DNA of 64,000 nucleotides from the NCBI RefSeq assembly GCF_018122735.1, contig NZ_JAGRRD010000001.1:220706-284705 (forward strand), given 5' to 3'. The stretch is from Azoarcus sp. L1K30 (GTDB lineage: Bacteria; Pseudomonadota; Gammaproteobacteria; Burkholderiales; Rhodocyclaceae). Positions 51,712 to 60,447 of this stretch are shown here, one piece after another (positions within the stretch are counted from its first letter, which is position 1; each line of letters starts with the position of its first letter). The notes beneath the pieces were generated by a model that saw only the letters and a list, made by a program, of their open reading frames with translations, did no database searches and was not told where the DNA came from. The position numbers were made by a program, and so were the translations under genes.

Positions 51712-53631
51712 TTATTTCAACGCACTCATGTGCGCGACCATGCGCGCTGGCGCATTGGCGGCGCCGTAGCCGTCGTAGTGATCGACCCGCTGCACGACTT
51801 CGAAGTAGAAGCGCTCGGCAAAGACGTCGGTAAACACGTGAAAGTACTCGCCTTCGGGCGTCCGGTCGTAAAGGATGCCAAGCGACTGGAGTCTGGCGAC
51901 CAAGTCGTCGGCAAGTTCGAATCGGGTGGGCAGGTCGAGATAGTAATTCGGCGAGACGGCAATGAAGCGGACGCCGCGTTGGCGCAAGGCTTCGACGGTC
52001 GCGAAAATGTCCGAGCAGGTAAAGGAGATGTGGTGAACGCTCGCGCCCGCCAGTTGCGTCATGGTCCGGGCCGTGTGCGTGTAGTCGCTTTCGGAGACAT
52101 TAAGGACGAAGCGCAGTTTGCGGTCGTGCGTCGACACACTGCGCGTGCTGATCAGTCCGTAGGGATCGATCAGGTCCATGCTCTCACCGGGTTCCGCCCC
52201 CAGCACCGTGCGGTAGAAGAGGGTCCAGGCATCGTGGCGAAGTCGCGGCAGGCCTTGCGCAATGTGGTCTATCGATCGCAGACCGTCCTGGGTCGCCTCG
52301 GCGGTCAGTTCGTCTTCGAGCAGGAAGTCGATTTCATACAGGCGTTTCGAGCCCTGACTGGACGGTACGAAATAGATCAGGCTGTCGTCCGGTGCGCGTA
52401 TCGCCGGGATCTTCAGTTCATTGGGGCCGATTCTGCCCTCGAATCGAGGGCAGCCGTATGCCGTGGCACGGTTGAGCGCGCGCAGCGACTGTTCCGTGGC
52501 AATGCCCAGCGCGCAGATCGACGGGCCGTGGCGCAGAAAGTGGGTGTGCGCGAACGAGCCCGGTTCGGCATTGAGAATGATGTCGATGTCGCCTTGGCGA
52601 AATAGCGTGACCGCCTTCGAGCGGTGCTTGCCGGCACGCCGGAATCCGAGCATGTCCAGCACCCGCGCGAGCGCGCGTTCGCTATTCGCATCGACGGCGA
52701 ACTCGATGAATGCGAGGCCATCGAGCGCTGGCAGGGCTGGTGGCTTGAACAGTTCCAGATGGTCGGCGGTGGCCTTGCGCCGCGCGTCGAGGGCTGCGTC
52801 GTCGGTGGTGTCCGCCAGTCGATGTGCTACGGCCTCCTCGAGATAGAGCAGAGACCGGTATGCATCGATTGCCGTTGGCCGCGCAGGTGCCGCTCGGAAG
52901 TGATCGTTGAAGATCTCGAGCGATAACGGGCCGGTATAGCCGGCGAGCAGGATCTGTTCGAGAAAGTTGGGGAGGTCGAGCTGACCCTGTCCCGGGAAGC
53001 ACCGGTAGTGGCGACTCCATTGCAGTACGTCCATATCCTTGACCGGCGCATCTGCAAGCTGGACAAAGGCAATCTTGTCGCCGGGAATATCACGAATGGC
53101 GGCTGGATCGTCACCGAGCGACAGAATGTGGAAACTGTCGAGCAGAATCCCCAGATGCGGATGGTCGGCCTCGCGTACGAGTTTCCAGGCATGTTCGTAG
53201 TGACGGACGTGCCGTGCCCACGCCAGCGCTTCGAACCCGATCGAGATGTTCCGTTTCGCCGCGCGCTCCGCCAGCGCGTAGAGCTGAGCCGTTGAGCGCG
53301 CATCGTCGGCGATTGCGTCCGGTGCGCAACTGGAACATACCAGCAGCATCGTCGCGCCGAGCGCCTCCATCACATCGAACTTGCGTTCGACGCGGTCCAG
53401 ATTGCGTCTGAATTGGGCGTCGCTCGCGCCTTCGAAATCCCGGAACGGCTGATACAGGTCGATGACCAGCCCCAGTTCGTCGCAAATGCGGCGTACGTCG
53501 TGCGCCGAGCCGTGATAGGTATTGAAGTCGTTCTCGAAGATCTCGACCGCATCGAAACGCGCAGAGGCGATCGCTTCGAGCTTTTCCTCCAGGGTTCCGC
53601 TCAGGCAGACGGTGGCAATGGCGCGGCGCAT
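51712..53631 (-). CDS. quiC: 3-dehydroshikimate dehydratase fused to HPPD-like domain
   Basis: The 639-residue protein has an N-terminal TIM-barrel dehydratase (about 1-290) with the four metal ligands of QuiC enzymes, Glu134, Asp165, Gln191 and Glu239, and a C-terminal double VOC domain (about 303-639) like 4-hydroxyphenylpyruvate dioxygenase. The VOC iron ligands are also intact (SIDHIA, VHHISF, FYFEVV). Length and layout match the fused QuiC of Pseudomonas. It converts 3-dehydroshikimate to protocatechuate; the role of the VOC half is unclear. GGAGAACCCCACC precedes the ATG. It lies in one unit with dctQM, aroE and uspA. Confidence 0.93.
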   Translation of the reverse strand: MRRAIATVCLSGTLEEKLEAIASARFDAVEIFENDFNTYHGSAHDVRRICDELGLVIDLYQPFRDFEGASDAQFRRNLDRVERKFDVMEALGATMLLVCSSCAPDAIADDARSTAQLYALAERAAKRNISIGFEALAWARHVRHYEHAWKLVREADHPHLGILLDSFHILSLGDDPAAIRDIPGDKIAFVQLADAPVKDMDVLQWSRHYRCFPGQGQLDLPNFLEQILLAGYTGPLSLEIFNDHFRAAPARPTAIDAYRSLLYLEEAVAHRLADTTDDAALDARRKATADHLELFKPPALPALDGLAFIEFAVDANSERALARVLDMLGFRRAGKHRSKAVTLFRQGDIDIILNAEPGSFAHTHFLRHGPSICALGIATEQSLRALNRATAYGCPRFEGRIGPNELKIPAIRAPDDSLIYFVPSSQGSKRLYEIDFLLEDELTAEATQDGLRSIDHIAQGLPRLRHDAWTLFYRTVLGAEPGESMDLIDPYGLISTRSVSTHDRKLRFVLNVSESDYTHTARTMTQLAGASVHHISFTCSDIFATVEALRQRGVRFIAVSPNYYLDLPTRFELADDLVARLQSLGILYDRTPEGEYFHVFTDVFAERFYFEVVQRVDHYDGYGAANAPARMVAHMSALK

Positions 53632-53660
53632 GGTGGGGTTCTCCGGATTTGGCCAGTGGA

Positions 53661-54083
53661 TCAGCGCAGCACCAGGACGGGGACGGTACAGCGCTTGAGT
53701 ACGTCCGCAGTGACGCTGCCCAGCAACAGTTCGCTGACGCCGCGGCGCGCATGAGAGGCCATATGAATGAGGTCGCAGTGGCGCTCCTTCGCCGTACGAA
53801 CGATCTCGTCCGCGGGGGCGTCGCTCTCGACGTAGAAGCATTCGGCGGCCACGCCTTCGGCCTTGGCATTGTCGGCGACGGGGGTGAGGAAGGCGCGCGC
53901 GAGGTCGGCGCGCGCGGCGTTGTCCCGCATTGACTTGCCCAGTCCCTTGGCCACGCCGCTGTCATTGAGGACGTGGAGAACGGTGACGCGCGCGCCGTGG
54001 AGCTTGGCGAACTGGATTGCCTTGAACGCGGCCGCCGTGGATTGTTCCGACCCATCGACGGGTATCAGGATGTGCTTGTACAT
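53661..54083 (-). CDS. Universal stress protein family, UspA type
   Basis: A 140-residue Usp protein: MYKHILIPVDGSEQS start, Ala-rich helices, and the ATP-binding GxxG-9x-G(S/T) motif in MASHARRGVSELLLGSVTADVL. It binds nucleotide and is thought to modulate stress responses. It is set between aroE and quiC with short gaps, so it is transcribed with quinate/shikimate catabolism. Usp genes inside TRAP operons are known in other bacteria. Confidence 0.9.
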   Translation of the reverse strand: MYKHILIPVDGSEQSTAAAFKAIQFAKLHGARVTVLHVLNDSGVAKGLGKSMRDNAARADLARAFLTPVADNAKAEGVAAECFYVESDAPADEIVRTAKERHCDLIHMASHARRGVSELLLGSVTADVLKRCTVPVLVLR

Positions 54084-54105
54084 TGCTGGCTCCGGTTCGA
54101 ACAGC

Positions 54106-54978
54106 TCAGTTCGACTTGGCGCCGACCATCGACAGGAAATGCGCCCGCATGCGATCCGCGTCCGGTTCGATATCGGTGAAGTGACGGAATGCGCCGACGG
54201 CCTGAAATACAGCCATGCCGCCGCCGTCGAGCGTGGCGCAGCCCTTGGCCCGCGCCACGCGCAGAAGCTCGGTTTCGAGCGGGAAGTAGACGATTTCGGC
54301 GACCCAGATCCGGCTCTCTATCAGTTCAGCCGGCAACGGAAGACCGGGGAGTTTCGCCATGCCCGTTGGCGTGCAGTGGATCAGTCCGTCGGTTTCGGCC
54401 ATCGCGGCGGCGAGGTCGGTACCTGCAACGCAGCGTCCTTCGCCGAAGCGTTCGCACAGACTGGCCGCGAGTACTTCCGCGCGTGACGGGTCGATGTCGA
54501 ACACGGTGAGCTGGCGTGCGCCCAGGGACAGCGCTGCATGGGCGACAGCGGCGCCTGCACCGCCCGATCCGAGTTGCACCACCTTGTCCATGCTGACGCC
54601 CGGCAGTCCGCGACGAAAGCCCTCAGCAAAGCCCGAGCAATCGGTGTTGTGGCCGATCGTGCGGCCATTACGGATGACGACGGTGTTGACGGCGTTGAGC
54701 GCACGGGCTTCGTCCGATAGCTCGTCGAGCAGCGGAACGATCGCCTGTTTGCAGGGGTAGGTAATGTTGAGGCCGGAATAGCCCATCTGGCGCGCGGCCG
54801 TCAGCAACTGGGGCAGGGCGTCGACATCGAGGCCGAGCGGGTCGAGGTCGATCGTCTTATAGACATACCGAAACCCCTGGGCTTCGCCTTCCTGTTCGTG
54901 CATGGCCGGGGTCAGCGAGGCCTGGATGCCGGACCCGATGAGTCCGCAGACGATCGAAGGGTGCTTGGTATTACTCAT
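54106..54978 (-). CDS. Quinate/shikimate dehydrogenase
   Basis: A 290-residue AroE-superfamily enzyme of the catabolic quinate/shikimate (RifI2/QuiB-like) branch, recognisable by LIGSGIQASLTPAMHEQEG in place of the biosynthetic HSxSP signature. Catalytic Lys77 (NITYPCKQ) and Asp113 (GHNTDCSGF) are present; the nucleotide motif is LGSGGAGAAVA followed by VFDID, whose Asp favours NAD. AAGGAGACACAC precedes the ATG. It should oxidise quinate or shikimate to 3-dehydroquinate or 3-dehydroshikimate, supplying AroQ and QuiC. Confidence 0.88.
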   Translation of the reverse strand: MSNTKHPSIVCGLIGSGIQASLTPAMHEQEGEAQGFRYVYKTIDLDPLGLDVDALPQLLTAARQMGYSGLNITYPCKQAIVPLLDELSDEARALNAVNTVVIRNGRTIGHNTDCSGFAEGFRRGLPGVSMDKVVQLGSGGAGAAVAHAALSLGARQLTVFDIDPSRAEVLAASLCERFGEGRCVAGTDLAAAMAETDGLIHCTPTGMAKLPGLPLPAELIESRIWVAEIVYFPLETELLRVARAKGCATLDGGGMAVFQAVGAFRHFTDIEPDADRMRAHFLSMVGAKSN

Positions 54979-55043
54979 GTGTGTCTCCTTGAGTGGCCGG
55001 CCCTCGGGCCGGCCAGGTGTCGGTTCTGCATTGTTCGGTATCG

Positions 55044-56324
55044 TCAGCCGGCGAACCAGCGCGCGGGGATCAGCACGAGTTCCGGGAACATCACCAGTGT
55101 TGCCAGCACCAGCAACTGCGCCAGCAGGAATGGCCACACGCCTCGGACGATGTCGTCCATGCTCATTTTCGCGGTGCCGGCCACCACGTTCAGAACGGTT
55201 CCTACCGGCGGCGTAATCAACCCGATGGAGGTATTGATGATGAAGAGCACGCCGAAATAGACGGGATCGATGCCTGCCTGCTTGATGACCGGCATCAAGA
55301 CCGGGGCAAGAATCAGAATGGTCGGGGTCATGTCCATGCTGGTGCCGACCACCACAATCACGACCATGATGGCGAGCACCAGTAGGGTCGGGCTATCCAT
55401 CAGCGGGGCCAGCAACTCGACCAGCAGGTCCGGCAATTCGGCAACGGTGACCATCCACGACGACACCATCGCCGCGGCCACGAGGAACATCACCACCGAG
55501 GTGGTCTTTGCCGCCGACACCACGACCTCGTAGATCTGGGCAATCTTCAGCTCGCGGTAGATCACGATCGCCACGAACAAGGCATACACGGCAGCAACGA
55601 CCGCAGCTTCGGTGGGGGTGAATATGCCGAACTTGAGGCCGACGATGATGATCAGCGGCAGTCCGAGCGCCCACAGTCCTTCGAGCAGCGCCTGCCGGAT
55701 TTCCCGCGCGGACTTTTTCGGCGCCGGTTCGACGTTCTCGCTGCGCGTGTAGATCCACCAGGCTGCTGCCAGCGCAAGCCCCATCATCAGCCCGGGGACG
55801 ATACCGGCAAGAAACAGCTTTGAAATCGACACGCCGGATGCCACGCCGAAGACGATGAAGCCGATGCTGGGCGGAATGACCGGGCCGATGATGCCGCCTG
55901 CGGCAATCAGGCCAGCGGAGCGCTTCTTGTCGTGGCCGGCCGCCACCATCATCGGCACGAGGAGGGCGGACAGTGCAGCCGCGTCGGCGACGGCCGAACC
56001 GGACAGCGAGGCCAGCAGGCAGGAGGCGAGGATCGCAACGTATCCCAGGCCGCCGCGGACGTGTCCCACCGAGGCCAGCGCGATATTGACGATGCGCTTG
56101 GACAGGCCGCCGACGTTCATGATCTCGCCAGCGAGCATGAAGAAGGGTACCGCGAGCAGCGGGAAGCTGTTGGCGCCGTTGACGAGGTTCTGGGCCACGA
56201 TCTGGGCGTCGAAGAGATCCATGTGGATCATCAGCGCCACGCCCACCAGCAGCAGGGCAAACGCAATCGGGATGCCCAGCGCGATTGTGCCAAGCAGGGA
56301 AGCGAGGAAAATGGTGACGGTCAT
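55044..56324 (-). CDS. dctM: TRAP transporter large membrane subunit (DctM)
   Basis: A 426-residue protein with about twelve helices of the IT superfamily: IALGIPIAFALLLVG, PFFMLAGEIMNVGGLSKRIV, SGSAVADAAALSALLVPMM, GGIIGPVIPPSIGFIVFGV and the late GLITPPVGTVLNVVAGTA. It has its DctQ but no adjacent binding protein. The binding protein at 21005-22015 is of the matching branch and carries the same operator. Position ahead of aroE-uspA-quiC points to quinate/shikimate uptake. Confidence 0.93.
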   Translation of the reverse strand: MTVTIFLASLLGTIALGIPIAFALLLVGVALMIHMDLFDAQIVAQNLVNGANSFPLLAVPFFMLAGEIMNVGGLSKRIVNIALASVGHVRGGLGYVAILASCLLASLSGSAVADAAALSALLVPMMVAAGHDKKRSAGLIAAGGIIGPVIPPSIGFIVFGVASGVSISKLFLAGIVPGLMMGLALAAAWWIYTRSENVEPAPKKSAREIRQALLEGLWALGLPLIIIVGLKFGIFTPTEAAVVAAVYALFVAIVIYRELKIAQIYEVVVSAAKTTSVVMFLVAAAMVSSWMVTVAELPDLLVELLAPLMDSPTLLVLAIMVVIVVVGTSMDMTPTILILAPVLMPVIKQAGIDPVYFGVLFIINTSIGLITPPVGTVLNVVAGTAKMSMDDIVRGVWPFLLAQLLVLATLVMFPELVLIPARWFAG

Positions 56325-56335
56325 GATCGCTTCCT

Positions 56336-56923
56336 TCAGTGCTTGTTGCCGCTGGCGGGCGTTGCGCGGGACTGGTCGGCGTGTGCCTGCTCTTGCTGGA
56401 TGCGTTCGGCTTCTTCGAGGCCGTCGCTGCTCCTGACCATCACCAGTTCGTGTGCGGCAAGCCTGCCACTGAGGATCTGGAAGAGTTCATGGGCCAGAAT
56501 CGCCGCTGCCGATATTCCGAACACGACCCCTACGCCATAGAAGGCCGCCATCGACATGCCGACGGCGGGCGAGGTGACATGCAGGTTGATCATGGACTGC
56601 TGATAGCTGCCGGAGCTGATCAGCCAGCAAACGTAGAGCATCAGTCCGTGACCCAGGGCCAGCGCGGCGCGCTTCGCCAGCGGCGGCAGGCGCACGAGCA
56701 GTGTGTCGACCCCGAGGTGGCCGTGTTCGCGCAGTGCCACGATGGCGCCGATGAAGGACATCCACACGAACATCATGCGGGCCAGCTCCTCTGACACGGT
56801 GATGCCCGAGTTGAAGGCATAGCGCATGACGACGTTGCCGAACACCATGGCAACCATGCCGGTCATGCACAGGAACATCAGGAACTTCAGCAACGTGAAG
56901 TATCCGTCGACAAGCTTTTTCAT
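56336..56923 (-). CDS. dctQ: TRAP transporter small membrane subunit (DctQ)
   Basis: A 195-residue protein with four hydrophobic helices and the DctQ core VMRYAFNSGITVSEELARMMFVWMSFIGA. The tail (EEAERIQQEQAHADQSR) is charged and longer than usual. GAGGAGACAG precedes the ATG. It is the first gene of the dctQM-aroE-uspA-quiC unit, with a type 1 operator about 135 bp upstream. Confidence 0.9.
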   Translation of the reverse strand: MKKLVDGYFTLLKFLMFLCMTGMVAMVFGNVVMRYAFNSGITVSEELARMMFVWMSFIGAIVALREHGHLGVDTLLVRLPPLAKRAALALGHGLMLYVCWLISSGSYQQSMINLHVTSPAVGMSMAAFYGVGVVFGISAAAILAHELFQILSGRLAAHELVMVRSSDGLEEAERIQQEQAHADQSRATPASGNKH

Positions 56924-57055
56924 CTGTCTCCTCGATTGCCTTTTGAGGCTTCTTGGCCATTCGAATGTTCGCGATTGCGGCGTCCCGTGGGACGTCTTTG
57001 GCGTGATTGAACTTTAGGGCTGATACAGCTTGATCGATAGGCTTCAATCGGGCTA

Positions 57056-57074
57056 TTGTGCGCTGTGCGCACAA
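57056..57074. promoter_or_regulatory. Type 1 palindromic operator (site A)
   Basis: TTGTGCGC-TGT-GCGCACAA is a perfect dyad with 8-bp arms, 29 bp before the iclR 2 start and about 133 bp before dctQ. It is the most symmetric of four related sites in the window. Its place beside the iclR gene suggests autoregulation by that protein. Confidence 0.7.
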
Positions 57075-57103
57075 GTTATCCAGCAGGAAGCAAGGGACAG
57101 GGG

Positions 57104-57967
57104 ATGAGCGGACCCAGGGACGGTGGTGGAGGCGGCGCGGGGAAACGGGTAGGCGTGTCGTTGCCTGCGGAGCCCGCAGCGGATGTGGCGGAAAGCGCTG
57201 CGGCACGCGCAGGCGACGACACGGACAGGAACTTCGTCACCGCATTGGCGAGGGGGCTCATGGTGATCCAGGCCTTCACCAATCAGGGGCGGGAAATGTC
57301 GATTTCGCAGATCAGCTACAAGACGGGCATCACCCGCGCGGCGGTCCGGCGGTATCTGCACACACTTGTCGAACTGGGTTTTGCACATTGCCATGCTGGC
57401 GTGCGCTACTCGCTCACGGCCAAGACGGTGTCGCTCGGGAACGCCTATCTCTCCGGGAAAACGCTGTCGGGACGTTCGCAACCGGTGCTCGACAAGCTCA
57501 GCGAGACGGTCGGCGAGGCATGCTCGATGGCCGTTCGCGACGGCACGGACATCGTCTATATCACCCGTGCGAAGTCCTCGCGGATCATGTCCTCGTCGCT
57601 CAATGTCGGCAGCCGTCTGCCAGCCTACGCAACATCGATCGGACTGGTTCTGCTCGCTTATCTCGATGAAGCCGAGCTGGCCGACTATCTTGCCGAGGTG
57701 AAATTCCTGCCCTTCACCCCTCATACCATCGTGACCGCCAGCGCGCTGCGGACAGAGCTGGCTGCAATTCGTGCAAACGGCTATGCGCTGGCCGATCAGA
57801 TGATCGAGGTCGGCCTGCGGTCCATTGCCGTTCCCGTCTTCGACCAGGATGGCAATGTCGAGAGCGGCATCAATATCATCGCCAACAGTTCTCGGGTCAG
57901 TGCCGAGCAGATGAGAACGCGATTTCTGCCGCTATTGCTCGACGCGGCCCAGGTGCTGCGGAGCTGA
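57104..57967 (+). CDS. IclR-family regulator 2, PcaR/PcaU-like
   Basis: A 287-residue IclR regulator with a Gly/Ala-rich N-terminal extension of about 40 residues, a winged HTH (about 45-110, NFVTALARGLMVIQAFTNQ ... TGITRAAVRRYLHTLVELGF) and the effector domain (ACSMAVRDGTDIVYITRAKSSRIM, LPAYATSIGLVLLAYL). The pattern is that of the Pca/Pob IclR group, which responds to protocatechuate-pathway compounds. It is divergent from dctQM-aroE-uspA-quiC. I infer that it binds the type 1 palindromes and runs the dispersed quinate/shikimate regulon. Confidence 0.9.
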   Translation: MSGPRDGGGGGAGKRVGVSLPAEPAADVAESAAARAGDDTDRNFVTALARGLMVIQAFTNQGREMSISQISYKTGITRAAVRRYLHTLVELGFAHCHAGVRYSLTAKTVSLGNAYLSGKTLSGRSQPVLDKLSETVGEACSMAVRDGTDIVYITRAKSSRIMSSSLNVGSRLPAYATSIGLVLLAYLDEAELADYLAEVKFLPFTPHTIVTASALRTELAAIRANGYALADQMIEVGLRSIAVPVFDQDGNVESGINIIANSSRVSAEQMRTRFLPLLLDAAQVLRS

Positions 57968-57996
57968 GTCGCGATTGACCTGCGCGCGTCCAGGTC

Positions 57997-58899
57997 TCAG
58001 ATGCCGAGCGCCGTGACGACGGCCTCGAGCTCCGCACGCAACCACGCATGGATGGGGTTGTGGCGGTGGCGCAGGTGCCAGATCATGTACATCGGCAGAT
58101 ACTGCGTCGCGAATGGCAGCGGCGTATGGGCAAGGCCGTGCATGCAGCCGCTGGCCAGCAGGCCAGGCACGGTTGCCAGGCGCGCACTGCCTCGAATGAA
58201 GGCGGGGATGCCGGCAAAACCGGGTACGTGGGCAACGAAGTTGCGCTGTATGCCGCGGGTGGCGAGTTCGTCGTCGAAATCCAGCGTACGGCGGGGAACG
58301 TAACGCACGGTGACGTGCTCGGCAGCCAGAAAATCCGCCAGCGTTGCTGGCGCCTGGCGTTGCCCCGGATCGTAAAAGACACGGTAGCGATCCTGGAACA
58401 GGCGCTTGTGAAGGATGTCGTCGGCTTCCGGCGGGCGGGGCGAAATCACCAGCTGACAGCGCTCCTCGCGGAGCATCGTCGCATCGGGAACATCCGAGGG
58501 GATGACGCCGAGGGTGACGCCGGGCGATTTCTCCCGCAGACGGGTCAGCAGGCGCGGTAGCAGCAGGTCGCGCTGGAAGTCGTTGGCGGCGATGACGAAG
58601 CAGGATTGGAGCGTACTGGCGTCGAAGTTCGCCGTGGTCGCGAAGCGGCGCATTTCCTCCAGCAGCACGCGCGCCTCGCTGGCCAGTGCCTCGGCCCGGC
58701 TGGTGGCGACGATGCCGCGGCCCGACTTCACCACCAGCGGGTCTCCGACGATGTTGCGCAACTTGCCCAGCAGGTGCGAGACGGCCGACTGGGTCACACC
58801 CAGACGTTCGGCCGCGCGCGTGATCGAGCCTTCCTCGACGACTGCGATCAGCAGCTGCAGCAGCTTGCCATCGAGTTGAAAATGATCGAAATTGCTCAT
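57997..58899 (-). CDS. LysR-family regulator divergent from ligAB
   Basis: A 300-residue LysR protein of the NahR/LinR-like type: HTH at about residues 10-70 (LDGKLLQLLIAVVEEGSITRAAERLG ... QSAVSHLLGKLR ... VGDPLVVKSGRG). The frame stays open far upstream across ligAB, but the ATG at 58899 gives normal length. Only 87 bp separate it from ligA, so it very likely controls the ring-cleavage genes. Confidence 0.87.
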   Translation of the reverse strand: MSNFDHFQLDGKLLQLLIAVVEEGSITRAAERLGVTQSAVSHLLGKLRNIVGDPLVVKSGRGIVATSRAEALASEARVLLEEMRRFATTANFDASTLQSCFVIAANDFQRDLLLPRLLTRLREKSPGVTLGVIPSDVPDATMLREERCQLVISPRPPEADDILHKRLFQDRYRVFYDPGQRQAPATLADFLAAEHVTVRYVPRRTLDFDDELATRGIQRNFVAHVPGFAGIPAFIRGSARLATVPGLLASGCMHGLAHTPLPFATQYLPMYMIWHLRHRHNPIHAWLRAELEAVVTALGI

Positions 58900-58986
58900 G
58901 GGTTGTATGAATGTGGCGCTGTTTATTTGTTGAATGATGCCGGCAATACTGTGTGCTCCACAAGCCGATGTGCGAGGAGACCACAG

Positions 58987-59346
58987 ATGACAGCAACAGC
59001 AGCGCGGCGCGAGATTCCCGGAACCCGGATCTTCGATGCCGAGATGGCGCAGAAGGGCTATGCCCTGAACAAGATGTGCTATTCGTTCAATAGTGCGGAC
59101 AACCGCAGCGCATTCAGCCGTGACGAGGATGCCTACTGCCGGCAGTACGGGCTCAACGCCGAGCAGACCGAGGCGATCCGCACGCGCAACGTGCTGGGCC
59201 TTCTCGCGGCGGGCGGAAACGTCTATTACCTGGCCAAGTTCGCCGGGATTCTCGGGCTCGACGTGCAGGATCTGGGGGCGGCCCAGACCGGCATGACCAA
59301 GGAAGCATTCAAGGCCATGCTGGTGGCCGCAGGCAAGGTGGACTGA
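58987..59346 (+). CDS. ligA: Protocatechuate 4,5-dioxygenase, alpha subunit
   Basis: A 119-residue helical protein of the LigA family (GTRIFDAEMAQKGYALNKMCYSFN, DAYCRQYGLNAEQTEAI, LLAAGGNVYYLAKFAGILG). In LigAB it caps the active site of the beta subunit. GAGGAGACCACAG precedes the ATG. Three bases separate it from ligB. The short length is within the family range. A gallate or other class III substrate is not excluded. Confidence 0.9.
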   Translation: MTATAARREIPGTRIFDAEMAQKGYALNKMCYSFNSADNRSAFSRDEDAYCRQYGLNAEQTEAIRTRNVLGLLAAGGNVYYLAKFAGILGLDVQDLGAAQTGMTKEAFKAMLVAAGKVD

Positions 59347-59349
59347 ATC

Positions 59350-60192
59350 ATGGCAAAGATCGTAGGCGGTATCTGTACTTCTCATGTCCCCGCAATCGGC
59401 CGCGCCATCGCCGGCAATCTGCAGGAAGATCCATACTGGAAGCCCTTTTTCGACGGCTTCCCGCCAGTGCGCAAGTGGCTGGATGAGGTCAAACCCGACG
59501 TGGCGGTGGTGATCTACAACGATCACGGCCTCAACTTCTTCCTCGACAAGATGCCGACCTTCGCCGTCGGCGCCGCCGAGCAGTACTTCAATGCCGACGA
59601 AGGCTGGGGAATTCCGACCTTGCCGCCTTACAGCGGCGATACGGGAATGTCGTGGCATGTGATCAACCAGCTGGTGGAGAAGGAGTTCGATCTCACGACC
59701 TGCCAGGAAATGCTGGTCGACCACGCCTTCTCGCTGCCGCTCAAGCTGCTGTGGCCGGATTCGCCGACCTGTCCGGTGCGCACCGTGCCGGTGTGCATCA
59801 ACACCGTGCAATACCCGCTGCCCTCGGCCAAGCGCTGCTTCAAGCTGGGTAAGGCCCTGGGCGAGGCAATCGCCTCGTGGGATGACGATGTCCGTGTCGT
59901 CATCGTTGGCACCGGAGGGCTGTCGCACCAGCTCGACGGCGAGCGTGCAGGTTTCGTGAACCGCGACTTCGATCTCGCCTTCATGGAGAGCCTGATCAAC
60001 GATCCGGAGTGGGCGACCCAGTATTCGAACGAGGAAATCGTCGAGAAGACCGGTACTCAGGGCGTCGAGTTGCTGATGTGGCTGGCAACGCGTGCAGCGC
60101 TCGGCGGCAGTGTCCGCAAGGTGCATTCCAACTACCACATTCCCATTTCGAACACCGCGGCAGGCTTGATCGTCATGGAGCCGAAAGGTTAA
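59350..60192 (+). CDS. ligB: Protocatechuate 4,5-dioxygenase, beta (catalytic) subunit
   Basis: The 280-residue class III extradiol dioxygenase has Fe(II) ligands His12 (CTSHVP), His59 (YNDHG) and Glu240 (QGVELL), and catalytic His193 (GGLSHQL), in nearly the same positions as in Sphingobium LigB. It cleaves protocatechuate between C4 and C5 to 4-carboxy-2-hydroxymuconate semialdehyde. The later steps (ligC, ligI, ligJ, ligK) are not in this window and may lie to the right. Confidence 0.93.
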   Translation: MAKIVGGICTSHVPAIGRAIAGNLQEDPYWKPFFDGFPPVRKWLDEVKPDVAVVIYNDHGLNFFLDKMPTFAVGAAEQYFNADEGWGIPTLPPYSGDTGMSWHVINQLVEKEFDLTTCQEMLVDHAFSLPLKLLWPDSPTCPVRTVPVCINTVQYPLPSAKRCFKLGKALGEAIASWDDDVRVVIVGTGGLSHQLDGERAGFVNRDFDLAFMESLINDPEWATQYSNEEIVEKTGTQGVELLMWLATRAALGGSVRKVHSNYHIPISNTAAGLIVMEPKG

Positions 60193-60256
60193 GTGCCGGA
60201 ACGGTGTCCCGACGGATGCCGACGCTGAGTGATCGGAAGGGGCGGGGGCTGCGACA

Positions 60257-60271
60257 GGCGGGCCACCCGCC
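60257..60271 (+). terminator. Terminator-like hairpin after ligAB
   Basis: GGCGGG-CCA-CCCGCC followed by CTTTCCTATT lies 65 bp after the ligB stop and separates ligAB from the TRAP genes. Confidence 0.6.
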
Positions 60272-60447
60272 CTTTCCTATTGTGCGTAGTGCTTGGCACG
60301 CATGGATCGTCTGGTCGATAACCGCATGGTGTTCACAGGTATCGCGGATTGTTATATCTCCTAGTGGCTCGTTTGCCTTACTACTTGCTGCATAGGGTCG
60401 GATAATCCCCTTACTGAAGAACAATGTCGTCGAGAGGAGATCCCGGT

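Noticed and set aside
57997-60138. A 713-codon minus-strand frame running through the lysR gene and opposite ligAB
   Set aside because: Only the last 300 codons look like a protein (LysR). The upstream part is antisense to the well-supported ligA and ligB genes and has random composition.
60280-60300. TTGGCACG motif resembling a sigma-54 -24 element before dctP
   Set aside because: The required GC-rich -12 element at the correct spacing is missing.
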